A stretch of 49,984 nt of DNA, taken from assembly GCA_015680685.1 (NCBI GenBank), contig MNCI01026654.1, positions 189,110 through 239,093 of the forward strand, written 5' to 3'. This stretch comes from Gnetum montanum. Lineage: Eukaryota; Streptophyta; Gnetopsida; Gnetales; Gnetaceae. Numbering within the stretch: the stretch's first letter is position 1; the number at the start of each line of letters is the position of its first letter. Shown here piece after piece: positions 1-11,661 of the stretch. The translations under genes were made by a program, and so were the position numbers. The notes below the pieces were generated by a model. That model saw only the letters and a list, made by a program, of their open reading frames with translations. It had not been told where the DNA came from and made no database searches.

Positions 1-14
1 TGGCTTAAATTACT

Positions 15-248
15 TTGGATGAATTCACCAAGAGTCCTCAAATTAGAACTTCTGTATATCAACAATTAAGAGGGGACTTTGATGCATACACCACCAGGTT
101 TAACCATGTATACAAGAAGTGTAAGGATGATGGGATAATGCATAACTGGTGGGTAGATTCCAATAACTCCTTGGATCAAACCCTTGTAACTAGAACCTTC
201 ACACCAAAGAAGAAAAAAAAAGGTAAACATAAAGACTATAGTTTTTAG
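15..248 (+). other. Short unrecognised open frame, 77 codons
   Basis: An open frame with a lysine-rich end and no motif I recognise. The surrounding sequence (250-600) is full of stops in all frames, so this is probably a remnant of the same decayed coding block that becomes clearer from 633 onward. No promoter or start context supports it as a separate gene. Confidence 0.15.
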
Positions 249-632
249 TGTTTCATGGCTTTAAGTATTCTACCACTTCATTTGGTTGTTAAAATTACTC
301 ACATTAGTGCTAAACTTTTGGTTGTTACTCTGCGAGACCTTCCACTTCAACTGATGTAACTATACCACTTTTAGGTTTATCTCATGAGGATACCCTCATC
401 CTAAAGTTTGGTGAGGTGACATTAGCATAGGAGTGGCTAAAGGAATAGGCATCTAGATACATTCAAGCAAACATCCAACATGTACGTTTGCTAGATGTAT
501 TCATGGCACATATTCCTTCCATTCCTGCTATGGAGATGTTTCATGTCATCAACTCATTCGATGAGAAGGTTGACTAGTTTAGCACCATCATCTGAAGTGT
601 CAAGGTGAACATGGGTTCCCACTAGGACAGTA

Positions 633-1560
633 ATGGAAGTGGATCATCGTGATGATGTTATGGAGTGGCTTGGTGCCAACATGGGCCACTCTAGAATTTC
701 AATGGATAGCTTCACCAATCCTAATGTAAAGGAATCATATCTTTTGTTCAAGTCTCATGTATTTTCTAAATTTTTATCACAAAAGAAGGTAATTAGCATA
801 GCACTATATCTAGTGTACTTGTGAAGTTATATGAGACTACTACTAATTTAGCAATGTTATATGCAAAAACTTCATGGGAGCTAGAAAGGTCTAATGAATC
901 CCTATGGAAGGAAATTATGGCCCTAAGGGAGAAGACTCAATCATAGGATGAGATGATTAGAGATCTTTGAGATTGTAAGGCCTTTGTGGAAGCCCAAGTG
1001 GCTAACTTCAAAGAATTCTAGACTAAGGAGATCATATGGGCCTGCTAATGACATGTTGTTCAAGAAAAAGTAGTAGTCCTACAAGAGATAGTAGAATAAT
1101 GTATGAAGATGAACCTTATCTCCCAGAATGTTAATAATTGGAAGGATCACTGCACTTGGGTCTTGGAATGGAAAAAGATACAAAAGGTCCACAAGTAATA
1201 GTACAAGGTGGATCATGGGGCCTACATAAAGTAGCTCAAAGAGGAGTCAGTTGAACGACACAAGAGGAAGCTATTCATCTAGGGGATCTAAGAGGAGAGT
1301 GCTTATCAACTTTTTGAAAGTACTCTCAAGGTGAAGCAATCCCCTACTCTTTAAATTACCACTACTATAGGTGAGATCTCTATAGTTGCTACTACTTGGA
1401 AGCCTCCTACTTAGACTCCTATAGATAGGACTAGCATTCTCTTTGGCATTAATCTTTGGGATGTTGACTAGGTTAACATGATGGAGGACTAGATCCTCCA
1501 TCATTTGGAGGAAGGCCTTCCACATCTGCCCCCAAAAGTAATGAAGCTAGAATCTCCATA
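633..1560 (+). pseudogene. Decayed coiled-coil reading frame, family unknown
   Basis: One plus-strand frame starts at the ATG at 633 and, with an apparent frame change near 780-830, stays protein-like to about 1560 despite more than ten stops. Its middle is rich in Glu, Lys, Leu and Gln in a heptad-like pattern (for example a stretch reading SWELERSNESLWKEIMALR near 870-925), suggesting a long coiled coil. Most stops are TAG or TGA where CAG or CGA would fit, as expected of C-to-T decay. It runs opposite to the gag-protease remnant at 2560-6080. Some Ty3 elements of the Tat lineage carry an antisense accessory frame, so this could be one, but I cannot assign it to a family. Confidence 0.35.
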
Positions 1561-2090
1561 GGTTTCATATATTTTATGTTTTAGTTTTTGTTTTAAGTCA
1601 TGATTTTGGCTATGGGTTACTAACTGACTATATGGTATTGCATTCTAGGCCTCAAAAGACATTGGTATCCCCAACAATGAGGGTGGGAATGATCCACCAC
1701 TTCCTACTCCAAATGCCACTCAACAGCCTCCATCAGTTTAGCTTGTTGGCTATTTGTTTTTATTTTCATGATGATGGCTATGATTTGCCAAGACTATGTT
1801 ATAGATGGTTGTTATTCTTTGACATTCTTGCCACACATTGTGGCCATGGCTATGTATATTATGAACATTTTAACTTTAAATTTGAATTTTTATTTTCTTT
1901 TTGGCTATATGTATCTATAGTAGTAGTAAACATTCGAAATGTTGTAAAAATTGAGAATGGCTATGTTGATGTTTTGGTTATAACATTAAATGGCTAATTA
2001 AAATAAAGAAGTATAATAATAAACAAGATGTTTGCTAGTTTTAGGCCATCACAGGTATAGGTTATATTACGTGATTATGGCTATGTTACC
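1561..2090. other. AT-rich spacer with no convincing gene
   Basis: A 121-codon open frame lies at 1632-1997 (+) but has no recognisable motif and is hydrophobic and AT-driven in composition. I see no RNA gene or terminal repeat here. Confidence 0.3.
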
Positions 2091-2322
2091 AGTTTAAGGC
2101 CATGGTGGGCCATAATGCTAGTTTAAAGTCTCATTGAACCATAATGCCAATTTAACGTCTTAGTGGACAGGGTTTCTAGTTTGAGCTCATAGCAAACTAT
2201 AATGCTAGTTTAACATCTTAGTAGATGAGGTATCTAGTTTAAGGTCATAGTGGACCATAATTCTAGTTTAATGTCTTAGTAGATGGGGTTGCCGATTTAA
2301 GGTCATAGTAGACCAAGTTGTT
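2091..2322 (+). repeat. Tandem repeat, eight 29-bp units of two alternating types
   Basis: Eight head-to-tail units of exactly 29 bp start at 2091, 2120, 2149, 2178, 2207, 2236, 2265 and 2294. Each begins AGTTTAA or a close variant. Type A continues GGTCATAGTGGACCATAATGCT; type B continues with CGTCTTAGTAGATGGGGTTTCT-like sequence. From unit 3 onward they alternate B-A-B-A-B-A, so the later array behaves as a 58-bp dimer. There are no unique spacers between units, so it is a minisatellite and not a CRISPR array. Confidence 0.9.
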
Positions 2323-2469
2323 AAAAAGATGTATGTTTATAAGGCTTTTTTTATGTTTATAACACAATAAAGAAAGGTTGTAGAAAGTAGGTAAAAAGGA
2401 AAACAGACTTAGTCTACATGGTTAGGCTATGTGCATAAAGAGTAAAACAAAAAATGCATAAAAAGATAT

Positions 2470-2490
2470 AATAAACTGCAAAAAAAAAAA
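2470..2490 (+). other. AATAAA followed by an 11-base A run
   Basis: AATAAA at 2470-2475 is followed four bases later by eleven A residues (2480-2490). This has the form of a processed 3' end, but no preceding transcript can be defined and A-rich runs are common here. Confidence 0.2.
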
Positions 2491-2559
2491 GTAACACTAC
2501 ATGGCTATCGATGCATCTAGTCATAGGGGCATGGAAATGTTATGGTAAACTTCACTTGT

Positions 2560-3240
2560 GTAGATTCTTCCTAATCTTTGCAAGATTAGGGAGTGAGTAA
2601 GGGGTACTCTACACAAGCTTATATCCATCATCCCCTTCTCTTACAATGTTAAAATGGAGTTCATGCCATAATGTATCCCATTTCTTATCATTGTCCTCAT
2701 TGGCTTTCTTGGGCTTTTGCTCTTCATGGCTAGGAACTTCTTCTTGAAGCTCCACATTAGACCCTTACTCTATGTCTACATTGTTATCAACTAGGGAAAA
2801 CACATTATCACCATGAATGATGATTTCACCTCTGTCATAAGGGAGGTAAATATCTTGATGGATGGGAGAGGAAGTAGCTCATAATTGAGCCAACCAAGAT
2901 CTTCCCAGTATCAATTTGAGTCCTAATGTCTCCTCCATTACCAAGAAATTGGTGGTTATGGGGAATTTCTCCCCAACTAAAAAATCCTAGGAGATAGACC
3001 CCTTGATGAAAACTCTTAATCCATTGAAGGACTTAAAAGCTACAATGGTTGTAGGCTGTATTTTTTGGGTTAGGCCCAAGTGTTCAATGATGGTGCATGG
3101 GGTGACGTTGGTTGTAGCTCCATCATCAACATGCACTCAATGTATTTTAAATTTTCCTAAGCATATGGTTATGAATAAATGGATTGTAGTTTTTGCCATT
3201 TTGGGAATTAACCTTAATTTGGCTATCATAAAATGTTAAG
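2560..3240 (-). pseudogene. Ty3/gypsy aspartic protease and linker (decayed)
   Basis: On the minus strand the frame near 3130 reads HVDDGATTNVTP, the shape of a plant Ty3 retropepsin active-site loop (usually LVDGGAS or LVDDGA). It is followed about 80 residues on by LKLILGRSWLAQ, the LLGRPW-type motif that ends the protease fold, and then by a linker toward reverse transcriptase. In-frame stops are present (for example after FIKGSIS). The reverse transcriptase that should follow to the left is missing, so the element is truncated near 2500. It continues the gag frame to its right. Confidence 0.7.
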
Positions 3241-4079
3241 GATGTTGATGTCTCCTCCCCTATTGAGGGAGGAATCATCATTGTATGGATGGATTCATCG
3301 TTAGTGAAGATGTCATCACTAATGAGGATGAAAGTTAATATTTTGACTAATGCCTCATGATATATGAAAAAGGTCATGGTTAAGTCATATAAACTTTAAG
3401 TTATGTTTTTTTACTTGGGGGATTACCTAACTTGGCCATTACACTAAGGAAGTTTTTATCATTGGACGTGGGCTTGTTGCCTCGATTGTGCATTACTTTC
3501 TCCATGCATCCCAAGATGTGAACTTTAGCTTTAGGCTATGGCTATTGTGGCTCTTCCTTGTTCTTTTGGTTGTAGGATTTGGCATCCTCCTATGGCTTGT
3601 TCATTAAAGGGTTTGGGGTAGAGGAGGTTATGGGTATACCTAAAATAAGAGTCGACTTTAGTGGACCCACTTCCTTTCGTGCCTCTGTCTTCTTGTGTCC
3701 TTTGTTATCAGTCTTTTTCTTATGCTTCCTCATTTGTTTGGCTAAAGTTTTTTGGTTTCTAGTCATTGGTTGTAAGGAAGAGGCAATAGCATTGGCCATC
3801 ATAGGGGGTCATTGCATTTTTGGTTGGGCTATGGCTAGTTAGGTTGTATTGGGTCAAGGGACCTTAATGAAAAAAGGTTTCCTTAGAGGCACTCATGATG
3901 GTACTTGATAAAAAAAGGAGTTCTTGAGTTGTGGGAAGCTAAAGAAGCTCTTTCATCATGGAGGGATACTTGAATCATGGATAGTTCTCTTGCAATTCTT
4001 CAATCATCATCAATGCTAAATGATGAAATAATATAAGGGCTATCATTAGAATTCAATGGGTCTTGGTAAACCTACATCA

Positions 4080-6080
4080 ATTGATTTTATGACCTAACTA
4101 GGTTGGAAGAATCTAGAACCAGCTTCCCCCTATTTATCATCCTTTGTAGGTCATCCTTTAGTGCAAGGTAGAATTCTATGTCATGACCAAGCAATTGATG
4201 ATAATGGTAGAAGCATTCTAACTTGAAGTGTCTAGGCAACTAGGGATCAACCTTTATTGCCTGAGTGGGGTCCTTGGCTATTTTGCATAGTCACTCATGT
4301 TTCTTTTGAGTAGCTTTTGTCATTTTTTTATGTTGAATGTGCCAGATGGTTTTAATGGTAGTGTAGTGTATTTGGACCTATTCTTTCTTTCAAAGTTAGG
4401 TTTCATTATTGTTGATGCAATCCCATAGAGGTTGATGGTTGGTTATTATGGTCATTAGTAGTGGCTTACGTGGATTGAACTTAAGCCCTTGGTACATGAT
4501 CTTTTTTTCCTTGGTTACAGTTGTTATGGTCATGTTCTTTTGTTTGATCTTTTCTTGGTCTCTCTGAGTGTGTTGGTTTTTATATGCTATAGAGACTGGA
4601 TCATGACTGGCCTTTGCAATATCCTCTATATTTTTAGTTTGATAGAATGCTTGGCTAAGAGACCATGGATCAAGGTAGTAGATTTTACACTTGATAAAGT
4701 CATTCACTACTCCCTTAAATATGGCTAACAAGTGGGCTTTGGCTATAGGCTTTGGTATTTCATTCAATAGTCCATTCCACTCCTGAATGAATTTTTACAT
4801 GGGTTCTAATGACCCTTTCTTAACCTTCATGAGTTGGTCAAGTGTGGTGTTGAGCTTCAAGTTATACTTGAAGTAGTATATATACTAGGCTACTAAGTCC
4901 TCTAAAGATGATATGGATCCCCTAGGAAATGCACGATACCAATCAAGTGCTTTCCCAGTTAAAGAAAGGGAAAATCCTCATGATAGTATGAGACCATGGC
5001 TACAAGAGTAAACATTTCGATCAAAATGTAATAAGATGAGCATTAGAATCAACTTCTCTATTATATTTGTTAAATTGGAAAATAAGGACACCAAGAGGAA
5101 GTGTCAAAGGTGGGAGTACAGGATTTATGGAATCATCTTGGTAGAAATCCATAATCTTGATAGTTTGTGAGGTAGACCCTCTAAGCCTTTTCAACTCCTC
5201 CATTAGATCTTGGATCATCTAGAAGACTTGATCAAGGCTCTATTGTGGCCCTATTGGTTGTGGGGTTTGTACACAAGGCTGTGGTGTTTGTTGTAAGGCT
5301 TGTGGCCTTGCTATGGGTTTCAAGGTGGAAGAAAAAGGTTGTGTCATAGTCATAGCTTATGGGCCAAACAAAGAAAAAGATGTCTATGCTGGTACTTGAG
5401 GCACAAATGAGATAAAGGGGGTGCACAACCCCTATGTTGCTTGGGGTTCCATGGTGAATCCCACACGAGTAGTTATCAAATTTATGGTGTTAAAAACCAT
5501 CGTTGATGGTTTTATATATCAAGACTATGTTGCATATGACATTGATGTGTTATAGTTTGTTGTTTGTATCATAGGCTAAGTTTGATGTATGGCTATAACC
5601 AGTGAGGGATCAGCCATAGGAGGGTGGGAAGGAGTGGAAGATGATGGCACCATGCCCATGGAGAAAACAAAAGAATTAGAGGAAGGTGGTGTAACCTTGG
5701 GGGATGTTTTTTGGAATAGTCCTCCCAAGATGTTTTTAGGCTTAGATTCTACCTTGAATTCATCCTCCTCTTCTTAATATTCCTTAGAGTTATGCTTGTC
5801 ATCTTCATCTTCCATGGTAATTAATTGGGATAGGATACTAGCATAGATGTTGTTAAGAGGAATTTGGTCCTATGGGGAGGGGATGTACTCCTTTCCACTC
5901 CTATATATCAACTCAAACTTCCTCTTGGCCTCTACTTCAATACATGGAATCTCTCCTCTGATCCTCAAAGATCACCTACACTCAATGATGGAAGGATCTT
6001 TTGGGTCATAGACACTCATGCCTTGTTGGCTATGATCTTTGCCAGTGAGGGTGAAGGGCAATTTGGTGGACTATTGGAAT
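4080..6080 (-). pseudogene. Ty3/gypsy Gag (decayed)
   Basis: Minus-strand gag. Near 5080 the frame carries FNKYNREVDSNAHLITF. A stretch containing LTGKALDWYRAFP (about 4920-4960) and then QEWNGLLNEIPKP (about 4750-4790) follows. This is the pattern of a retrotransposon capsid domain: an aliphatic-Ala-x-x-Trp core and a second helix block. Further left, about 4130-4210, the frame reads GHDIEFYLALKDDLQRMI, the C-terminal CxxH...GH...LK..IE.LI-type segment of plant Ty3 Gag. Right of 5230 lies a Pro/Gln-rich N-terminal part. Frameshifts and stops break it into pieces. Protease follows at 2560-3240 in the same orientation. Confidence 0.75.
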
Positions 6081-6265
6081 GACATGACTATAGTGTTGAG
6101 AATGACTTAAAACAAGGCTATGAATGGTAAAATAAAAGTAAATTCTAGTGAATGGAATTCAAAAATGTTTAAAATATACAAAAATGATAAAAAATGAGGT
6201 AATTACTATTATTAGTAAGTGAGGGGATAAGGGGTTTTACCCATTTACCAAAAATGGAAAGTTAG

Positions 6266-6430
6266 GAAAGTTTGTATTAAGCCTCATCCAAGTTGGCCTC
6301 ACAACTACCTCTACACTAGGTATGCAAGGGGAATGGACTAGAAGAAGGGAAATGAGATAATGGAAATCTCACACCTTCTTATTTCAACGTTGGAGAGGGG
6401 GAAAGAGTTTAAAGGTCCAAAATGAAAATT
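6266..6430 (+). repeat. Long direct repeat, copy 1
   Basis: Copy 1 of a diverged direct repeat whose second copy is at 6777-6910. Shared landmarks are an 'AAGCCTCATCC..GTTGGCCTC' block, then 'GATAATGGAAATCTCACACC', then 'AACGTTGGAGAGGGG'. Weaker similarity continues to the right of each copy (a 'CACCACTTAAAACTTCCAC'-like block), so the duplicated unit is probably near 515 bp. It lies in the leader side of the minus-strand gag remnant, possibly its 5' untranslated region or LTR. Confidence 0.7.
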
Positions 6431-6776
6431 TGGCAGTTTTTCTAAAATGGTTTTTGTAAGGTCCCAATGTTTACAAAAAAGGAGGGAAAAATAGGCTTGG
6501 TTGATGTGGAAACCAATGTTAGTTTTGTGGTAAAAAAATTTGGCAGCAAAAATTAAATGGTTGTTAAGGCTTCCATGCTAGATTTGTTCTAGAAATTCAT
6601 AGTAGATGTTGTGAAACTTCAACAGCACACCACTTAAAACTTCCACTTTGAGGTTTCTACTATAGGGGATTAAAAACACCATTGTATTTCTTTGAGAGTT
6701 TTGGCTTCAAAAAACTAGAAAATGACTTTCAACTTGCAATTTTTTTAATGGAATAAAAGAAAATTTCGTTATTAAG

Positions 6777-6910
6777 TTGGTATCAAACCTCATCCACACT
6801 GGCCTCCCAATTGCTTCCACATTGGGTATGGTAAAGGTGGGAAAGAAGTGGGATGAGATGATGGAAATCTCACACCTCTTACCTTAACATTGATGAGGGG
6901 AGGGATAAAA
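6777..6910 (+). repeat. Long direct repeat, copy 2
   Basis: Copy 2 of the repeat at 6266-6430, with the same block order: 'AAACCTCATCCACACTGGCCTC', then a 'GATGGAAATCTCACACCTC' block, then 'AACATTGATGAGGGG'. Similarity continues faintly to about 7230. Confidence 0.7.
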
Positions 6911-7239
6911 ACCAAAGTGGAAAGTTGGTGTTTTTCCTCTAAAACTAGTTTTAGCCAACCACCAATTTTCTTAGCTTGGAAAAATAGGGGGAAGCCAACT
7001 TACAGAAGAGTTGAACCATCCACTTTAGAAACAAGAGAATAAAATATTGGTAGTAGAAAGAAAAAATAGAGGGGAAGAGATATCAACATTGGCTTTGTGC
7101 TATAAAATTCATAGGAAGTGTTTTGAAAGCCAACACCCAACCACCTACAATTTCCACATTGTGGTTTTGATCAAAAGGCACAAAAGAGCAACATTGGTTA
7201 TTCAAAGGTTTTGGCTATAAAAAATTAAGCAAAATTTTG

Positions 7240-8640
7240 CAAATGATCATGTTGATAATGGAGAAGAATAGATCTGGTCACAGAATTTGGATGAAGGCCC
7301 TCATTCTAGCACAAATAAAAACTATTGTAACTGAAAACCTCAATCATTGGAAAAATCAAAGATTCTTAGTGCAGCAATTCTTCAATCCACATTTCCAAGG
7401 GCCTTGATGGAAAAAATGGAATTTGGGGCATGTTGGCTAGTCCGACAGATCAACCAAGGACTTACAAAATGTAAAGTGTGGTAATAAAATAAAACAAAAT
7501 GTAAAACTAATAGCAAATTTGAAATAATGAAGAAATAATAAACAAATATATTTCGTACAAAACCCCTAAAACTTAAATCTTTATGGAGAAAGAATAAATT
7601 TTAAGTTAGAGAAATGTGTACAAATGATGCTTGTATGGGCATAAAGAGGATTCACTTACATAGGAGTTTAAAGACCATTGACGCCGATGTGATTTGCTCA
7701 AAGATTTGGATGCTAAGCCACTCCTAATGCTATCAAACCTTCTCCACTAAAACCTTAGATCTACCAGTGGGTCATTGCTAGGGGTGATGAGAAAAGTGAG
7801 AAATTTGGCTACCAAATTACTCCATTCTAGGGATTCAAAGCCCTAGAAATGTAGCTTTGACATCAAAAGTTCACAAGTCTCAAGGTTATAATGCTTCCAT
7901 GTTGGGGTTCAAGGGAATGTAAGTATAGGAACTTGTAAGTGCTCTTGAGTACCTAAGAATGTCCCAAGTGTGGAATTAGTGCTTAGAAAATTTCTTAACT
8001 ATTTAAAAAATTGTGAAAATGCCAAAGTGTTTATATGCCAAAAGTTGCTAAACATTGCTAAACCTATAAATGGTATTAGAGGCTTGGTTTTATAGGTTTT
8101 GGGTAATGCATGGGGCTGTAAAATAGCTATGATTTGGCTACAAACTAGCTACATTGGCTGTAAACTAGCTACCAAATTCAAGTGAGATGGGTGCCTAAGT
8201 TTGTGGGGTCACTATACATAGTAAGTGCTTTCCCCCATGGCCATTCCATTTACTATAAATAGTAACCTAGGCACACCTTCCACTCTGGAGATGAATCTTC
8301 CATGCTAAGCTCTCCACCATGCTTGTGGAAGTGGCTAGTCAACGTTGAAGTGTATGAAGTGTTGAAATTTAGCTATTGTAACTTCCACATTGGGGGATGT
8401 AATCTTCAACACTAGGGATGAAGACTCCACACTAGGGGGAAACTTCCATGCTAAGGGGGAAAGGTTTCCAAGCTATGCATGTGGTCTCCAAACTGAAGGA
8501 GAAAAGTTTCCAAAATTCCCACCCTTCCATGTTGGGGGTAGCTAAGATCTACTCCCTACATATGTTTCCAACATAGAAAAGTGTATACATCCCATAAAAC
8601 CCATCAAATTTCCATTTTTGACATTCCAAAAGGTATTTTT
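7240..8640. other. Non-coding stretch, probably decayed LTR or leader
   Basis: No protein-like frame. Between about 8100 and 8540 there are short scattered repeats of 'GGCTACAAACTAGCTAC' and 'CTTCCACACTAGGGGGAA'-type words. A 5' LTR of the minus-strand gag element would be expected here, but I found neither clear LTR termini nor a primer-binding site. Confidence 0.3.
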
Positions 8641-8685
8641 AAACCTGCACAAGCTCAAATATAGATACTAGATGACATTTTTCAC

Positions 8686-8952
8686 TTGGGAAATAAGGCT
8701 TTGATCACTTATGAGGCATTTTTTAGCCCCAAAAGTATAAAGTATGTGAAATTGTCCACTGTGGATTACAATCTTCACATTTACAATGAAGTTTTGCCTC
8801 AAGTTTCATGGGTTGAAAGCTACATGATGAAGATTAACCATAACATGCAAATTCTTTGTGGTGTTTCAAATTCAATCTTTCATGTTAGCTCTAGATCTAC
8901 GGGCTCCATCATAATGGTCAAGTTTTACCTTCTTATCATGAAACTGGGTTAA
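8686..8952 (+). other. Unrecognised 88-codon open frame
   Basis: An intact short frame with no recognisable motif, next to the 30-bp repeats. Its composition is more protein-like than most frames in this stretch, but nothing supports expression. Best treated as hypothetical. Confidence 0.15.
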
Positions 8953-9048
8953 GGATTTTCTAAGTGAATTTTACCAATTCTAATAACCTTCACTTTCTAG
9001 TTCTAATCTCTATATTTGTAATGGAATCTCAACACCTTAATGTCCAAT

Positions 9049-9228
9049 AGATGGAAATTAGTCTTAATAATGATCCCTAGGTGGAAATTAGTCTTGGTAT
9101 TAATCTTGAGGTTGAAATTAATCTTGATAATAATTCCTAGATGGGAATTGATTTTATTTATTATCCCTAGATGTATGTTGGTTTTGATTATGATCTTTAG
9201 ATGGATATTAGTTTTGATTCGAAGGTTG
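9049..9228 (+). repeat. Tandem repeat, six 30-bp units
   Basis: Six units of 30 bp start at 9049, 9079, 9109, 9139, 9169 and 9199, each resembling AGATGGAAATTAGTCTTGAT plus about ten bases ending in ATCCCT. Because 30 is a multiple of three, one frame stays open and encodes a decapeptide repeat like RWKLVLIMIP. I read that as a by-product of the unit length, not as a real protein. Confidence 0.85.
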
Positions 9229-9539
9229 GATGAAATGGTTAGTCAATTATTTAACAAAATCTATAAAAGATTTTATCTTTTCTTAAACTTCAGACAATTT
9301 TTCCTTTGAACTATGAGATAATTTTCTAATCTCTTTTGACATATCTTGCATACTATTCCTATATCTTTAGTTTTATTGATGGATCTTCTCCTACAAGCCT
9401 CTAATATCATTAATCTATTGCTCAAGAGCATCCATTTCATCATTGACATGGGGCTCTATCATATTCTAATGTACTCTTTTGGTTTTATACATTAATAGGT
9501 TGAAGAGATGGATCAAGGTTACTCTAATTTACTTTAACC

Positions 9540-10111
9540 CTTTAAAAACACTAAATCTAGAAATATTAAAAATGCAAGATATTTCAATTACTAGAAAACC
9601 TAGAAAAACTAGCAATCTTCAATTAAATTAAGAAGATTACAATTACAGTGGAATCACAACCCAAATTTCATTCAATCCTCATACAATCAATAGTATTGTA
9701 GAGCTTGAGGCTCTACAATCACTCAATGATTAACCTTAATATAAAGTTTAATTAATCTAGATCTTTCTACACACAAATATGAGAGAAAACACACATATAG
9801 AGAGTTATGGCCAAGATTATACATAGTTGACCACTGAGATGTACATCCTTTCCTGCAATCTCTTTATCCCAATTTTCTCATTTTTTCCTTTCTTCATCTA
9901 TGCTCAACAAGTAACCTAGCCTCTATTTTTATCCCAAACATTGTGCTAAAAGTATTGTTTCTTCTAACTACACATCTCATAGGTACTTGGAATATCTCTA
10001 TTTTTTTATTTTTGTTTTTATAGCTTATAGAAAAGGCATATCTCCAACTTTCTAAACCTACAAATTGACCATCTATAGGGATGAAAAGGGCTTATAAGAG
10101 GTGTTCCTACA
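9540..10111 (-). mobile_element. Probable 3' LTR of the chromovirus-like element
   Basis: Left of the pol remnant on the minus strand, a purine-rich run (AGGGGTGGAAGGG, about 10118-10131) precedes a likely LTR start reading TGTAGGAACACCTC, whose first base is at 10111. The interior is non-coding, AT-rich and contains a strong hairpin at 9695-9719. The far end is not defined and no second LTR was found, so the left coordinate is a guess. Confidence 0.4.
9695..9719. other. Perfect 10-bp stem hairpin
   Basis: ATTGTAGAGC, then the loop TTGAG, then GCTCTACAAT: ten perfect base pairs. It sits inside the presumed LTR, where a hairpin could mark the R region or the polyadenylation part of the retroelement transcript. 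Confidence 0.7.
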
Positions 10112-10164
10112 GTTGCCCTTCCACCCCTCAAAAAGTGAACTCAAGTGAGTAAGGGAGTAAGGAT

Positions 10165-11661
10165 ATTAGTGATCCCTCACTCAACAAGTTTGGTCTCATG
10201 AATTTATACAACCTCATCAATAATTTGATCCTTCCAATGGATCAAGTACTCATGCCTCTTCACTCCATGAGTGTTAGAATCTTCTCTCTTCTTGAGTAAA
10301 ATTACCTTATGCTCATGTGAAATCTTGGACTTGTTAGTAGTCCCCTTCAACTCATCAATGCTACCCTGTAAAGTTTCATCATCCACTAGTCCATGATAAT
10401 GCATACGATATATAACATTAAAAATAAAACACATGCCAATCTTATTTGATAAGTCAATGTTAAAAGCATTATCACTAATTTTATCCTATATGATAAAAGG
10501 TCCATTTTCTTGGCTTTCATCTGTGATAAGCTAATACCTATCAATCTTTTCTTCTTTAGAGATATCCAAAAAAAATCACTAATATTAAATTTGATCGTCT
10601 TCTCTCTTTCATTCCTCTTAAGAACTCTTTCTTCAACCTTATTCTCAAGATTAGCCTTTACTTTAGCATGAATGTCCTTCATCCCATACACAAAATTAGG
10701 GCTCATCATATGTATGGTACGGTATACACCTTAATTAATCTTCTTCATTAAAGATCCTAACATCATCCATCATATTTGGGCTAAACCAATAATTAACCTC
10801 AAATCAACCTTTTCTAATAGCAACATGAAAACCATTATTATAAGAAAATTTAGCATGATACAACAAATGTTTCCACCTATTAGGCTATCCTTTACATAAA
10901 CACCTCAAAATATTCAATAAATATTTATTAACTACTTAAATTTGGCCATAAAATTATGGATGATATGCAATAAAAAACTTTTAACTTTGTCTCTAAAAGT
11001 TTTCAAAGGAACATCTAAAAATGACTAGTGAACTTGGAGTCTCTATCACTACTAATATTCAAAGGAATCCCATACAACAACATTCTAGAAAAATAAATTT
11101 GTAGCATGACATGCATCACTTATCATTTTTTCATAAAAAAAATACCATCTTGGAGAATCTATCCACCACCACAAATATAGCATCATTTGCACCTTTTTTC
11201 TTGAGAATCCTACTCACAAAATTCATTGACATAATTTCCCATAGACCCATGGGAATTGGCAAAGATATATAGTGTTCCTTAATACCTTTACCTCGCTTGA
11301 ATTTTTGACATGTCAAACACTCCTTCACAATTTTGGAGATTTCAAAGGCCATTCTGGGATAAAAATAGTGCCTACCCACAATCTCCAATGTTTTATCTTT
11401 GCCCATGTGACCTACCATGTCACCATAATTCTTTTTAACCAAAATTTTCCTTCTAAAATAATAATTGGGAATAGAAATCTTTCCATTCTTGAATAGAAGT
11501 TCATTTTTAATATGATAGTACCTCCATTGGTCTATCCTAAATAACAATGTTTCCTTAAGGATTCTTAAAAATTTTCCAAAATTATGATCGCATTCATATA
11601 AATTAGCAAAATCATTCATACCTTTCATATTATATACATTGAAATTCACTACATGCATCCT
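10165..11661 (-). pseudogene. Ty3/gypsy integrase with chromodomain-like tail (decayed)
   Basis: Minus-strand continuation of RNase H. An HHCC zinc finger is visible: GHMGKDKTLEIVGRHYFYP then CLTCQKF. The core domain start follows: MSMNFVSRILKK...NDAIFVVVDRFSK. The first catalytic Asp of the DDE triad (normally MDF) is Asn here. After 11131 the core is frameshifted and stop-ridden, with fragments to 10740. From 10709 leftward the GPY/F-like region (KVKANLENKVEERVLKRNE, then a KKMDLLSYRI-type block) leads to a chromodomain-like end, EYLIHWKDQIIDEVV near 10210-10255. The tail points to a chromovirus, unlike the Athila-like copies nearby. Confidence 0.8.

Noticed and set aside
2091-2322. Regular 29-bp repeats as a CRISPR array
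   Set aside because: Units are directly adjacent with no spacers, and the DNA is plainly from a plant nuclear genome.
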